From IMG/VR virus record IMGVR_UViG_3300042197_004232, positions 1 to 54,784 of that record: DNA of 54,784 nt; one strand, given 5' to 3'. Every line of letters starts with the position of its first letter. Position 1 is the first letter of the stretch. A model generated the notes under the pieces. It was not told where the DNA came from, ran no database searches, and saw nothing but the letters and a program-made list of their open reading frames with translations. The position numbers and the translations under genes were made by a program. This document shows positions 1 through 8,276 of the stretch, one piece after another. This DNA is from a virus.

Positions 1-2
1 TG

Positions 3-467
3 TTCTCCGTCCGCTGGGAGTATCCTCCTGTTGAGCCGCCGCAGTACCTGATGACGTTCAACCCCGAGTTGTACGCGCAGGAACAGGGCCGGATTCAGCA
101 GCGGTTTGAAGCAGCCGTCATGATGGCCGAAGACGCGTTTGCCACGCAGTTGCAAGAGATGGTGGAACACCTGATCGAGCGGCTGACAGACGAGCCGGAT
201 GGTACGAAGAAGACGTTCAAAGCCGGCGCTATCGAGAACTTCAAAGAGTTTTACGAAAACTTCCGGCACATGAACGTCCGGTCGAACGCGCAACTGGAAG
301 GACTGATCCGGCAAGCCAATGACCTCGTCTCGGGCGTCGATGTCACAGACCTGCGCAAGAACGCCGATCTTCGGCAGAACCTGTCTCAGCAGATGACTGA
401 AGTAAAGACAGCGCTTGACGGTCTGATCACCAACGCGCCGCGGCGGCGTGTCATGCCCATGGGTTAA
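3..467 (+). CDS. Unknown protein, C-terminal part (5' end outside window)
   Basis: The reading frame is open from base 3 without a start codon ahead of it, so the true start lies left of the window; an internal ATG at 51 is the first Met. The visible 154 residues are charged and predicted largely helical, with a middle segment (IENFKEFYENFRHMNVRSN) and a basic end (PRRRVMPMG). From memory this resembles the C-terminal part of a conserved planctomycete hypothetical protein; no function is known to me. The next gene follows after one base, which suggests translational coupling. Confidence 0.75.
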   Translation, partial: FSVRWEYPPVEPPQYLMTFNPELYAQEQGRIQQRFEAAVMMAEDAFATQLQEMVEHLIERLTDEPDGTKKTFKAGAIENFKEFYENFRHMNVRSNAQLEGLIRQANDLVSGVDVTDLRKNADLRQNLSQQMTEVKTALDGLITNAPRRRVMPMG

Positions 468-468
468 A

Positions 469-1470
469 ATGGATGAACTGGTACCACAACTGACTTCCGG
501 CCCGGCAGTTGCGCAACTGCCTGAGCCCACCAAGATAGTTAAGATCAGGAAGAAACGCGCACCCAAACATGATTTCAAAGACGGAATCGGCCGCGTGTTC
601 GCCCACCGCCACGCCAACGGAAACGGCTGGGTTGCCGATACGGCGCGCGTCGAAGAGCAAGTCTATATCGGCCCGCGGGCCCAAGTGTACAACTACGCCT
701 GCGTCCGCGGACAGGTTCGGCTCGAAGGGCGCGCGCGGGTGTTTGGCCACGCAACGCTCGACGGGCGCGCCAGCGGTCGCGACAGCGGTATTGTTGTCAA
801 AACCAACGCGCAGGTGTACGGCAACGCGCTTATTCGGGATACGACGATTATTGCCGACGACGCCAGCGTCACCGGCAACGCCAGAATCAGCGGTAATTCG
901 CGCATATTCGGCCACGCCCATGTGTATCAAAGCGCAGAACTCATTTCGTGCGTGTTGAACGGGCGCGCCGACGTAAACGGCAACGCTATGGCCATCCGCA
1001 GTACGATTGTAGATGCAATCGTTAACGGTAGTTGCACGCTCTATGCCTCAACAATCAACGCTGTTGCAACTATCGGCGGTTTTGCCACACTGATTGAAAC
1101 ATCTGTTTTTTCGCACTGGACGGAAAACCCTGTGCTGATTCGCGGGCACGCTACGCTGACAAAAACCAACGTGTACAGCCCGATTGTTCTCGATGGGCAC
1201 TGCATCTGCAGCCACGTTAATTTTTATCTCAGCGGCGGCGGCACGCCGCTGATCGTCGACGGCAACCACATTCTTCGTGGCCGCACGTTTCACGACGCTG
1301 ACTCGTTGACGCGTGCATTGCAAAATCAATCCGCGCCAGAACAACCTCCGCCGCCTACCAATACCCCGCATATTCCCGTTGTGGCGGCAGGCAATAATCG
1401 CCAGCCGGTGCCACTCCAACCAACCCGCGGCCGACGCGTGCAACGGCTGGTAGAAATGGTAGCCTCATGA
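469..1470 (+). CDS. Left-handed beta-helix repeat protein
   Basis: A 333-residue protein. After a basic 40-residue head, roughly residues 60-260 are built from hexapeptide-like repeats of the type ARVxGNA, with short hydrophobic and G/N/D positions recurring every six residues (for example ARVFGHA, AQVYGNA, ASVTGNA, ARISGNS). This pattern is typical of left-handed parallel beta-helices such as YdcK-like proteins and many phage proteins. The tail is Pro/Gln-rich and basic. No acyltransferase catalytic His is evident, so the fold is clear but the function is not. I chose ATG 469 over an in-frame GTG at 448 because it directly follows the upstream stop codon. Confidence 0.8.
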   Translation: MDELVPQLTSGPAVAQLPEPTKIVKIRKKRAPKHDFKDGIGRVFAHRHANGNGWVADTARVEEQVYIGPRAQVYNYACVRGQVRLEGRARVFGHATLDGRASGRDSGIVVKTNAQVYGNALIRDTTIIADDASVTGNARISGNSRIFGHAHVYQSAELISCVLNGRADVNGNAMAIRSTIVDAIVNGSCTLYASTINAVATIGGFATLIETSVFSHWTENPVLIRGHATLTKTNVYSPIVLDGHCICSHVNFYLSGGGTPLIVDGNHILRGRTFHDADSLTRALQNQSAPEQPPPPTNTPHIPVVAAGNNRQPVPLQPTRGRRVQRLVEMVAS

Positions 1471-1730
1471 ATATCTTTGTGCGCCCAAACGGTTCTGCCC
1501 AGTGCCTTTACGGCGAAGCAATCCCGCTGGGCACATTAGGTGGTCTTGACATCCGCCGCGCCAGCCACGTAGAACCCGATCCGGCGCAGCCCGGGCACTG
1601 GTATGCAGACCTGTCGCCCGTCGGCGGTCCGTTCCTGCGCGGGTTTGCGTCGCGAGCGTCGGCCTTGGCGGCCGAAGAAGCGTGGCTCAACGAGCGCATG
1701 CAAACCCAGCACGTGCAGGCGCAACCATGA
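1467..1730 (+). CDS. Small conserved planctomycete-type protein
   Basis: An 87-residue protein that overlaps the stop of the previous gene by four bases (ATGA). The central IRRASHVEPD and WYADLSPVGGP segments and a helix rich in Ala with LAAEEAWL look like a family of very small proteins that I recall from planctomycete chromosomes. The function is unknown. It has no signal peptide or membrane segment. Confidence 0.75.
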   Translation: MNIFVRPNGSAQCLYGEAIPLGTLGGLDIRRASHVEPDPAQPGHWYADLSPVGGPFLRGFASRASALAAEEAWLNERMQTQHVQAQP

Positions 1731-2089
1731 CAAACTGGATTCAGTGGGACATCGACGATTACGAAGCAGAAAATCCGCTGGGCATTCCGGCGAGTTTTGA
1801 CTTCAACATTTCGCTTGAATACGATCCCGGCGACCCCGGCTGTCAGTACGACGCAAACGGCGACGGATATCCGGGGCATAGCCCGAGCGCGGCAATTGCC
1901 GGTGCGGAATGCACGTCGATCGTGACAGAAGACGGCAAGACGCGGGCCCCGACCCGCGAAGAAAACACATTGCTGGAGCAGTGGTTGTTGTCAGTGCTTG
2001 ACATCGACAGAAAACTGCGACAGCAAATTGAGCAGTGCGGCCTTGACCAGTTATGTCTTGAGCCGGACTATGACGATTGGGACGATTGA
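1727..2089 (+). CDS. Unknown acidic protein
   Basis: A 120-residue acidic protein starting with MTNWIQWDIDDYE and ending with a run of Asp and Trp (DYDDWDD). The ATG overlaps the upstream stop (ATGA), which decides the start over the longer open frame from 1682. Four Cys are present (two near the end, CGLDQLC) but they do not form a clear metal site. I do not recognise the family. Confidence 0.65.
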   Translation: MTNWIQWDIDDYEAENPLGIPASFDFNISLEYDPGDPGCQYDANGDGYPGHSPSAAIAGAECTSIVTEDGKTRAPTREENTLLEQWLLSVLDIDRKLRQQIEQCGLDQLCLEPDYDDWDD

Positions 2090-2129
2090 CTGTGACCGAA
2101 AAGGTCACCTAACCATGGAAGAGGTTACG

Positions 2130-2435
2130 ATGCGTTTTGTTTTTGCTGCCCTGATTCTCAGCACGTTTAGTCTTGTTTGCGGCACGGAAGCCGGCGAGCA
2201 GCCTGTGAGCGTTCTCAACCACGGCCAGTCGACCCCGACTGCCGCCGTGGCTGCCAGTGAGGCCGCGCCACCTGCCGCCACGACCACGTGCCGGAACGGC
2301 CGCTGCTGCACAGGCCCGAATTGCCGGCTCTACAACGTAGAAGAGTCGGTGACCGAGTCGTGCCGCCCGCGAGTCTTTGGCGGCTACGTCAAGAAGAACA
2401 CGGCCCGGACGGTGTACCGCCCGGCTCGTCGGTAG
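2130..2435 (+). CDS. Small secreted Cys-rich protein
   Basis: A 101-residue protein with a hydrophobic N-terminal segment (residues 1-18) that looks like a signal peptide, probably cleaved near the CGTEA-GE region. Cys17 could be a lipobox Cys, but the preceding residues (SLV) are a poor match. The mature part has an Ala/Pro/Thr-rich linker and a Cys cluster (Cys54, 59, 60, 65, 78) before a basic tail. The start is set by a GGAAGAGG ribosome site before ATG 2130; the in-frame ATG at 2115 has none. A strong terminator follows. An export role outside the cytoplasm is inferred. Confidence 0.65.
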   Translation: MRFVFAALILSTFSLVCGTEAGEQPVSVLNHGQSTPTAAVAASEAAPPAATTTCRNGRCCTGPNCRLYNVEESVTESCRPRVFGGYVKKNTARTVYRPARR

Positions 2436-2463
2436 TTTTTGACGACTAAATAACTTTGCCACG

Positions 2464-2499
2464 GAGGGCATCGAGTGCGTACTCGGTGCCCTCTTTTTT
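2464..2499 (+). terminator. Rho-independent terminator
   Basis: A 13-bp stem (GAGGGCA-T-CGAGT pairing with ACTCG-G-TGCCCTC, with one T-G pair) closes on a four-base loop and is followed at once by TTTTTT. It ends the first operon after the small secreted protein. Confidence 0.9.
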
Positions 2500-2517
2500 C
2501 TTGTAAGAGATTTTGCC

Positions 2518-3027
2518 GTGTCTACGCCTCCTACTAATTTTAACGCCTATGACCTGCGCGCCCGGATCGAAACAGACACCGGCGCCCTTCGCGGACCAGA
2601 CCACATGACCCACGACGACGCCATTCAAACTGTTAAACAATTCTGCAAATTAGCGGCTTCCTACAACGTGATCACATTCTTCGGCTCGTACGACGGGTCT
2701 GGAGATTCGGGCGACATGGACATCAGCGTGACCACGCATGTGCCGGCGCCGCAAACTCCCGGCGCCAGCCGCAACGGCACAGGTGTCGAATCCGTCACCC
2801 AGCCATTTCGTCGGTGGCTCGATTATGTCACTGCCCTGCCCAACTCGCTTATCACAGAACAAGCCGGCACTCGCTTTGAGGCGGCCTGTTTTGAACTGTT
2901 GCCAATGGGCTGGGAAATCAACGACGGCAGTTACGGCGAATTGACCGTCCACGCCATAAACGAAGAGATCACGATCGAGCACAGTGAGCGATTTACTGAC
3001 GTGCGCCACGAAACCTTTAACTTCTAA
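2518..3027 (+). CDS. DUF6878-like protein
   Basis: A 169-residue protein starting at GTG 2518, the first start after the terminator. The segments FGSYDGSGDSGDMD, GWEINDGSYGELTV and the final IEHSERFTDV match, from memory, the DUF6878 family, where a GSGDSG turn and an INDGxYGE motif are characteristic. The family is found on plasmids and phages and its function is unknown. No catalytic residues can be named. Confidence 0.75.
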   Translation: MSTPPTNFNAYDLRARIETDTGALRGPDHMTHDDAIQTVKQFCKLAASYNVITFFGSYDGSGDSGDMDISVTTHVPAPQTPGASRNGTGVESVTQPFRRWLDYVTALPNSLITEQAGTRFEAACFELLPMGWEINDGSYGELTVHAINEEITIEHSERFTDVRHETFNF

Positions 3028-3040
3028 CTGGAGACAACCC

Positions 3041-3400
3041 ATGAAGTGGACTGACGTTCCTTCAACGATCGTGCTGGCCGCGGCAAACCTTTGCGACGGG
3101 CACAGCATCTTTGGCCCCGAACTTTTACTGGAAGCCGGCGTGCCCCAAGAACTGGTCGACCGGCACACGAGCAGTTACGAAAGCGATTTCAGCAATCCCA
3201 AGTATGTGATCTTTGACAACAAAACCGGCGAACCGGTCAAAGAGATGAAAGGCGTCTACGGCCTTGACGTACTGGCCGGCATCGTGCGCGATCTGGGCCT
3301 GTCTGCGCCGGAAAAGTTCGGTCGCGGCTTTCAGGCGCAGGTCTGGAAAGACGCGATTCAGGCGCATCTCAATCCAGAACCGGCGGCCACACAGTCATGA
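3041..3400 (+). CDS. Conserved planctomycete-type protein
   Basis: A 119-residue protein with a GGAG ribosome site before ATG 3041. It reads KWTDVPSTI, then LCDGHSIFGPELLLEAGVP, and ends with a helical FGRGFQAQVWKDAI segment. I recall similar proteins from planctomycete genomes, all unannotated. It overlaps the next gene by ATGA, so the two are likely co-translated. Confidence 0.7.
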   Translation: MKWTDVPSTIVLAAANLCDGHSIFGPELLLEAGVPQELVDRHTSSYESDFSNPKYVIFDNKTGEPVKEMKGVYGLDVLAGIVRDLGLSAPEKFGRGFQAQVWKDAIQAHLNPEPAATQS

Positions 3401-3645
3401 GCGAGCCAAAACACATTCCGATTCTTGACGAAGAAACCGACGCCGAGATGGCCCCCGGGGCTGAAAGTACGTGGGTCGGCGTCGGTGACGATTTTTCTGT
3501 CTATATCAAACGCACGGCAGACGGCGTGGTTGTCGACATCTACGCCCGCGGGGCCGAAGACTGCGACGCGCTGGCCAGTTGTTACGCGTTTACGGCAGAC
3601 GCAAAGTTTGTGTACGAAGAAGAAGCCAAGAAAGACGAAGAGTGA
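3397..3645 (+). CDS. Small acidic conserved protein
   Basis: An 82-residue protein. The middle (WVGVGDDFSVYIKRTADGVVVDIY) is a predicted beta-rich core that resembles a family of very short planctomycete proteins, and the C-terminus is a charged helix of Glu and Lys. It starts with an ATGA overlap on the upstream gene. The function is unknown. Confidence 0.7.
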   Translation: MSEPKHIPILDEETDAEMAPGAESTWVGVGDDFSVYIKRTADGVVVDIYARGAEDCDALASCYAFTADAKFVYEEEAKKDEE

Positions 3646-4112
3646 GAACAAGAAAAAATAACACAGTAAAAAAACTAGAACCAAAAACATGCTATGTCGG
3701 GCAGCATGTTTACTGGCTCATGTGGGTCGATCCAAGTGCACGCGGAGAAGAACGAATCGGGTGGTATGCGTACAAAAAAGGTCGAGAACCTGAAATATGG
3801 ACAGACACCGTCAAGCGTATCACGTCGAAAAAAATATGGGTGCAAAATCACCCCAAAACAAACGCTAGACTGTATTCGTGCGAGCAAGACGCCATTACAG
3901 GCGCATACGAATTGTTTTGCGACATGTATCTGTCTAGCGGTGGGTTTTCCGTCTTTCAATTTATCCCGCGGCCAACGCTCGGCGAAGCCAGCGTAGTGCT
4001 GCGCAAACTGGCAGAACTGGAATTTAATTTAAACAACTCAGACTGCCGCGTCATAGTTGTAAACCGAACAGAAACGAAAGTTGGAAAATTTGAAAGCCAT
4101 AAATCGAGGTAA
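3642..4112 (+). CDS. Unknown basic protein
   Basis: A 156-residue protein taken to start at GTG 3642, which overlaps the upstream stop as GTGA; the open frame continues to 3579 without a better start. It is basic, with many Lys, Tyr and Trp (CYVGQHVYWLMWVDPSARG near the start). A+T content is higher than in its neighbours, which may point to a separate origin. I do not recognise the family. Confidence 0.6.
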   Translation: MRTRKNNTVKKLEPKTCYVGQHVYWLMWVDPSARGEERIGWYAYKKGREPEIWTDTVKRITSKKIWVQNHPKTNARLYSCEQDAITGAYELFCDMYLSSGGFSVFQFIPRPTLGEASVVLRKLAELEFNLNNSDCRVIVVNRTETKVGKFESHKSR

Positions 4113-4115
4113 CAA

Positions 4116-4493
4116 ATGGCACACCCCTACCACCACTCCCTCTCTTCTGTGAAGAACTGGGGCGGCTGCGTGGATGACTACCAACGCATCCACGATTGGT
4201 TTGACGAATCCAAGGCCCACATGGCCGACTTTCGTCACCGCGCCCTCCGGCATCACTCGGAGGGTATTTTTATGGCCGAGAAAGTATTCGGCTCCACAAT
4301 CACCAATTCCGACGGCCGGGTCGTGCCGGTGCGCTACATCGCCGAACAGCACGTCAAGGAAGACTTGGGCTATATCCCGTCGATAGCCGACTGGTACGGC
4401 AACATCAAGCCGCAGCGCTGGATGCTGGGCCGAGGAAAGAATTTAGAAGACGAACTGGAGGAACAGAATGCCGACATGTGTGTTCAAAACTGA
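4116..4493 (+). CDS. DUF6915 family protein
   Basis: A 125-residue protein with a GAGGT ribosome site. The series HHSLSSVKNWGG, IHDWFDESKAHMADFRHRAL, RHHSEGIFMAE, FGSTITNSDGRVVPVRYIAEQH and VKEDLGYIPSIADW matches the DUF6915 family along its whole length. The family occurs in phages, plasmids and planctomycetes. It has many conserved His residues, which might bind metal, but no reaction is known. Confidence 0.85.
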   Translation: MAHPYHHSLSSVKNWGGCVDDYQRIHDWFDESKAHMADFRHRALRHHSEGIFMAEKVFGSTITNSDGRVVPVRYIAEQHVKEDLGYIPSIADWYGNIKPQRWMLGRGKNLEDELEEQNADMCVQN

Positions 4494-4890
4494 CGACGTT
4501 CGGCGCTGCATCGAACACGCGCTGAACTCAGAGAACTGGGGTACGACGTTTGCCGACGCCGAAGAACCGCGGCAGCCGGGGCTGTTCTTCGTACACGATC
4601 AAGGCGTATACCTGATGTCCAACGGCAACCCGGGCGACAACGCATCCGGCGACCCGAATAATTTCTATGCCTATGTCGCCTACGCCAAGCACTGCAACCC
4701 CAAAACCGACGAAGACTGGTGGCACAACGCAGCCGACCTCGTGGGCGGCGACGACTTTGCCGAACTCCTTCCCATCACGAAAACATGGCTCGAAAAATGC
4801 GGCAAGTACGAAGAACTCGAAATCACCATTCAGGGAAACGAGATCAGTTGGGCCTTTGTAAAACCAAAACGAATCGTACAGGTCATGTAA
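4468..4890 (+). CDS. DUF3085 domain protein
   Basis: A 140-residue protein with a GGAGGAA ribosome site inside the end of the previous gene (26-base overlap). The pattern PGLFFVHDQGVYLMSNG, YVAYAKHCNP, WWHNAADLVGGDDFAELLP matches DUF3085, a small domain common on plasmids and in phages beside other accessory genes. The function is unknown. Confidence 0.85.
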   Translation: MPTCVFKTDDVRRCIEHALNSENWGTTFADAEEPRQPGLFFVHDQGVYLMSNGNPGDNASGDPNNFYAYVAYAKHCNPKTDEDWWHNAADLVGGDDFAELLPITKTWLEKCGKYEELEITIQGNEISWAFVKPKRIVQVM

Positions 4891-5291
4891 AGCCAAAAGA
4901 TGTTTGGGCGCAAGCGGCGAAGAAGCCGCTATCGCGGACATCGCCCTGCGGGACCTATCAAGGGCCAATCGACCGAGGGTGCAATTATTTTGTCTTAATG
5001 CTGGAGCAGTTGGGCGCCGAGACGCACTACAGTTGCGAAGGCCATCCTGACAATTTCTACGTGTTGTTCGCCGCGTCGTACGAAACCGCACTGGCTATCG
5101 CCAACTGCGGCTACTTTATCGTCGAATTGGAAGGCGACTATTTGTGGAGCATCCGGATAAACCGGGCAGTCACAGACGCCGAACGCGTCTCCATCCTGAC
5201 GAACGCCGCCAAGGCGTGGGAAAAAGAACTGGGGCCATTAACAAATGCGTCGAGCAAGAAACTACCACGAAGCCGAGATGTTCATGCGTAG
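4848..5291 (+). CDS. Conserved hypothetical protein
   Basis: About 147 residues from a TTG at 4848; ATGs at 4785 and 4797 are in frame but would overlap the previous gene by about 100 bases, so the start is uncertain. The recognisable part begins near base 4894 and contains DRGCNYFVLMLEQLGAETHYSCEGHP followed by NFYVLF, similar to small planctomycete and phage proteins I recall without a function. A conserved SCEGHP motif might be an active or metal site, but this is a guess. Confidence 0.65.
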   Translation: MGLCKTKTNRTGHVKPKDVWAQAAKKPLSRTSPCGTYQGPIDRGCNYFVLMLEQLGAETHYSCEGHPDNFYVLFAASYETALAIANCGYFIVELEGDYLWSIRINRAVTDAERVSILTNAAKAWEKELGPLTNASSKKLPRSRDVHA

Positions 5292-5853
5292 CGGACTATT
5301 GTTTCGCTACGGACGCTACAACAACGGCTACCGCCTCTATTCACAAAAATTGTTTGCGGCGCCCGGCACATTTCTTTCTGGCCGACCGCAAACGTCGACG
5401 TACAATGTGTACTCATACGGCGAGCATTTTCCGTGCGCCATTGCTTTCTTTGCCGGTACGCCGCGTTATGACAGTAACCCGCGCGTAACATTTTTCAACA
5501 CGGGCACCTACAGCCAGACCACGGCCCGGCACATGAGCCTTGTGCGCGGCGTGTTCAGCGGCGGGCGTTCCGGGCAGACTATTCTCGCCGATAGCGAAGT
5601 CATGCAAGAACTCAGCGCTGAGTTGTTGCAAGAAAACTTCAAAACGGAACCTAATTTTGACGCGGTCTGCGAAACGTTTATTGGTCGCGCCCGTCTTCGC
5701 CGCAAACAGCGCGAACTTGACGACTACAACGCCGGACTGCACAAAGCTATTTCGCGGATTGTTCGGTCCCAGCCGCTAGCAATGCGACACGCATTTCTGC
5801 GTGCTGATATGGACGAAGCAAACCAACGATTGCAAAGAAGCCTGCCTGAATAA
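5245..5853 (+). CDS. Unknown protein
   Basis: A 202-residue basic protein that overlaps its upstream neighbour by 47 bases. The N-terminal half is rich in Tyr, Phe and Gly (RYGRYNNGYRLYSQKLF) and looks beta-rich; the C-terminal half is helical with many Arg and Glu. I see no known motif. Confidence 0.65.
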   Translation: MRRARNYHEAEMFMRSGLLFRYGRYNNGYRLYSQKLFAAPGTFLSGRPQTSTYNVYSYGEHFPCAIAFFAGTPRYDSNPRVTFFNTGTYSQTTARHMSLVRGVFSGGRSGQTILADSEVMQELSAELLQENFKTEPNFDAVCETFIGRARLRRKQRELDDYNAGLHKAISRIVRSQPLAMRHAFLRADMDEANQRLQRSLPE

Positions 5854-5874
5854 GTCACACCACAGAGTAATCTT

Positions 5875-6339
5875 GTGTCAACCAACCCGACAATCGACAA
5901 AATCGCCTACATGATGGACCGCATGAGCGGTGACGACGAACTGACCGCCGACGATATGGAAGCCATGATCATCAAGGTGTTCGTCGCCAGTTTCGAATAC
6001 GAGCACGGCTTCGAAGCCGACCTGATCGCCGCGCTCGTCAACGCGCGCTACGTGCTGCTCTGCGACGAAAATACAAGCGACGACGATGACCCGCCGACGC
6101 TGACGGCAGCAGAAGCCGAAGCATGGTACGTAGCCTGCCAGAAGAAAATGTACATGGAAACCGGCGCCAACGAGTCGTACGCCGAAGAGTCAGCGTCGTG
6201 GCCGGACACCTTGCCGTTGCGCGCTGACTGGGATAAAGATTTCCTGCGGACGCTGGCCCGCAAAGAAGTGGCCCACCACCTCGTCGTGATAGACCAAATC
6301 CGAGCCGAAATGGAAAAGCGCGCCAACCATGAGCCTTGA
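5875..6339 (+). CDS. Unknown acidic helical protein
   Basis: A 154-residue protein starting at GTG 5875 shortly after the previous stop. It is strongly acidic (DDELTADDMEAM, TSDDDDPP) and predicted mainly helical. Small acidic phage proteins of this kind sometimes mimic DNA or bind host proteins, but nothing specific is visible here. Confidence 0.6.
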   Translation: MSTNPTIDKIAYMMDRMSGDDELTADDMEAMIIKVFVASFEYEHGFEADLIAALVNARYVLLCDENTSDDDDPPTLTAAEAEAWYVACQKKMYMETGANESYAEESASWPDTLPLRADWDKDFLRTLARKEVAHHLVVIDQIRAEMEKRANHEP

Positions 6340-6700
6340 ATTCATCGCCCTGCTTTTAGACAACAATTCCGTCGTCAACGGGCGGCACGAAAGCGTGCGC
6401 GTTGCTGACACTATTCGAAACTGGGCGCGAGACCTGACCGAGTTTCAGGGGTTTCTTGCCGAAAAGAAGTTTCCCGCCGACTACAGCCTTTTCGTGCCGG
6501 ACTTTTGGCACATCGCCTATGGCGACGCCAAATGCCTGCCGGCTGAAGAAGCCGACGCGCTTTGGAGCAGCACCGTCAACGCGCGGGAGGCCGCCATGCC
6601 GTACCTCAAAGCCTACGAACTGGTTGTCACCCCGCACCCCGGCTCGCGGCTGCATTTGAGCCCAGACCCGGCCGAAAAACTAACAACGGAGCCCACATGA
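6329..6700 (+). CDS. Unknown protein
   Basis: A 123-residue protein overlapping the previous gene by 11 bases. It starts MSLEFIALLLDNNS and has an aromatic middle (YSLFVPDFWHIAYGD). It has no motif I recognise. The ATGA overlap with the next gene suggests coupled translation. Confidence 0.6.
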   Translation: MSLEFIALLLDNNSVVNGRHESVRVADTIRNWARDLTEFQGFLAEKKFPADYSLFVPDFWHIAYGDAKCLPAEEADALWSSTVNAREAAMPYLKAYELVVTPHPGSRLHLSPDPAEKLTTEPT

Positions 6701-7011
6701 AAGTTCTTGAAACAATCGGCGACACGGCCTACGTGCAGTACCGTCACGCGCTGGCAAAACCGCTCGACAAGCCACTGTACACCACGATTAACTGGTTCGA
6801 ATTGGCCCAGCAGAAAGATGACTTGCTGCGCATCCTTGGTGGCGAGATACCGTACGTCAGTGCGCTCAAGCGACTCGAAGGACTCGTAACACTCATCGAC
6901 GCCATCCAAGATGACGCCGAAGCCGCAGGGCACCCCGTCGTGTGGGCGTGCCCTGTCTCAGAAGTGGATGAATGGTTTTCAGAAGAATCGGAGGCACGAC
7001 CCCATGAGTAA
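6697..7011 (+). CDS. Unknown small protein
   Basis: A 104-residue protein starting in an ATGA overlap, with ACGGAG as ribosome site. It is predicted mixed alpha/beta (VLETIGDTAYVQYRHA, then a helix through LVTLIDAIQDDAEAAG). The family is not recognised. Confidence 0.6.
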   Translation: MKVLETIGDTAYVQYRHALAKPLDKPLYTTINWFELAQQKDDLLRILGGEIPYVSALKRLEGLVTLIDAIQDDAEAAGHPVVWACPVSEVDEWFSEESEARPHE

Positions 7012-7498
7012 TGCTCTCGCAAAAATCTACAATCGGCAGCAAGAGGCTATTGCTGTCAAAACCCAAAAAGAGCAGGCCGCCCGAGACAAACAGCAGCGCG
7101 AAATAACCGCGTTTCAAAACTCGGGTATTCCGGCGCTCTTTATCGAACTTGCTGACGTACCGCTCGTCGATAATCGCGCATGCAGAACACTAGGCGACAG
7201 GGTATACTCTTATGGGGACCCACGCCGCAACAGTCGTTCGCGAGAACTGGCGCTGCACAGCGGCAGCGGGCAACGATGGTGGTGCGAAGAAAGTCCGGAC
7301 AGCGGCCTCATGCGTTACGCCTACGGCGACAACGGCGGCACGAATTATTATTCAACCGCCGAGGGGCCGTGGTTTGACTCGTTTCTTGAATACGTCGCGC
7401 GCGTTTGTGCCCCCGCGGCGATCGCACAACTCCATGGAGCACCCGCCGCAGTACCGCCCGCCAAATCCGGCAAGCGAAAACTGCAGCCTATTCAGTAA
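7004..7498 (+). CDS. Unknown protein with N-terminal coiled coil
   Basis: A 164-residue protein with a clear GGAGG ribosome site before ATG 7004, eight bases inside the previous gene. Residues 8-40 are charged and heptad-like (KTQKEQAARDKQQREIT), a likely coiled coil. A Gly/Ser/Tyr-rich middle follows (YGDNGGTNYYSTAEGPWFDSFLEYV) and then a Pro/Ala tail. The function is unknown. Confidence 0.65.
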   Translation: MSNALAKIYNRQQEAIAVKTQKEQAARDKQQREITAFQNSGIPALFIELADVPLVDNRACRTLGDRVYSYGDPRRNSRSRELALHSGSGQRWWCEESPDSGLMRYAYGDNGGTNYYSTAEGPWFDSFLEYVARVCAPAAIAQLHGAPAAVPPAKSGKRKLQPIQ

Positions 7499-7746
7499 TG
7501 GTCGCGCTTAATTCCAACAACGTACCCCCAGAGCATATTCTCGAATGGTGCCGAAATCTGGTGCGCACGCTCACAGACGGCGGCGTCTGGGGCATTCCAC
7601 GGTCCGGCACCGTGTTCCGCGTCGACAAGACAAATCAAACACTGGTGCTACTCAACGCCGGCAACGACGACGACTCCGACTTCTTCGCCACACAAGAAGT
7701 TTTTGGTTACATCGGCTGGAACGTTGTCCGCCATAACGAGCGCTAA
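7498..7746 (+). CDS. Small conserved planctomycete-type protein
   Basis: An 82-residue protein that starts in a TAATG overlap. The segments NNVPPEHILEWCRNLVRTL and GGVWGIPRSGTVFRVDK resemble a small-protein family that I recall from planctomycete genomes, with a conserved WxxPRSGxxFR motif. The function is unknown. Confidence 0.65.
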   Translation: MVALNSNNVPPEHILEWCRNLVRTLTDGGVWGIPRSGTVFRVDKTNQTLVLLNAGNDDDSDFFATQEVFGYIGWNVVRHNER

Positions 7747-8273
7747 TGCAGCGCCGCTTGCACCTCTCGGCTCGGCGGGCTACATTCTCCCCCGGCGGCT
7801 TAGGCTACCTATGTTTACACACAACACCAGCAATGACTGCACGCACCACGGATGGACAAACGTCGGCGGCATCCTCTATTCCGCTCGCCGAATTTGAAGT
7901 TTTATGGTTTTCGTTAACGCCACTGCGCACCATTGCGCAAAAATTTAATACAACGCCTAACGGGTTGTACGCATTTGCCCGCCGGCATGGGCTGCCAACA
8001 GACCGCAGCGCGCAAACGCAGAATAATGTCATCAAAAAAGCGCGCAAAGCCCTTGCCAAAACGCGAAAAAAGCTAGACGATAGCGAAGATGACGCAGATG
8101 ATGACAGCGTCAATCCCTCACCTGAAGAGATCGAACGAATTACAGCCGAAATTCGCGACAGGTGGGACGAACACGATTTTCGCCGCAGCGTAGAACAAAC
8201 GCGCCGCCCGGTCAGTATGCGCACGTATTTGTTTGACGGACGCACCACATCGTTTGCTTTACTGGAGGACTAA
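7746..8273 (+). CDS. Possible helix-turn-helix DNA-binding protein
   Basis: A 175-residue basic protein starting in a TAATG overlap; ATG 7833 is an alternative start. Residues 57-84 (SLTPLRTIAQKFNTTPNGLYAFARRHGLP) read like a helix-turn-helix with a small residue at the turn, followed by a Lys/Arg-rich linker and an acidic stretch (DDSEDDADDDS). A regulator of phage or host genes is possible but rests only on this segment. Confidence 0.6.
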   Translation: MQRRLHLSARRATFSPGGLGYLCLHTTPAMTARTTDGQTSAASSIPLAEFEVLWFSLTPLRTIAQKFNTTPNGLYAFARRHGLPTDRSAQTQNNVIKKARKALAKTRKKLDDSEDDADDDSVNPSPEEIERITAEIRDRWDEHDFRRSVEQTRRPVSMRTYLFDGRTTSFALLED

Positions 8274-8276
8274 ACC

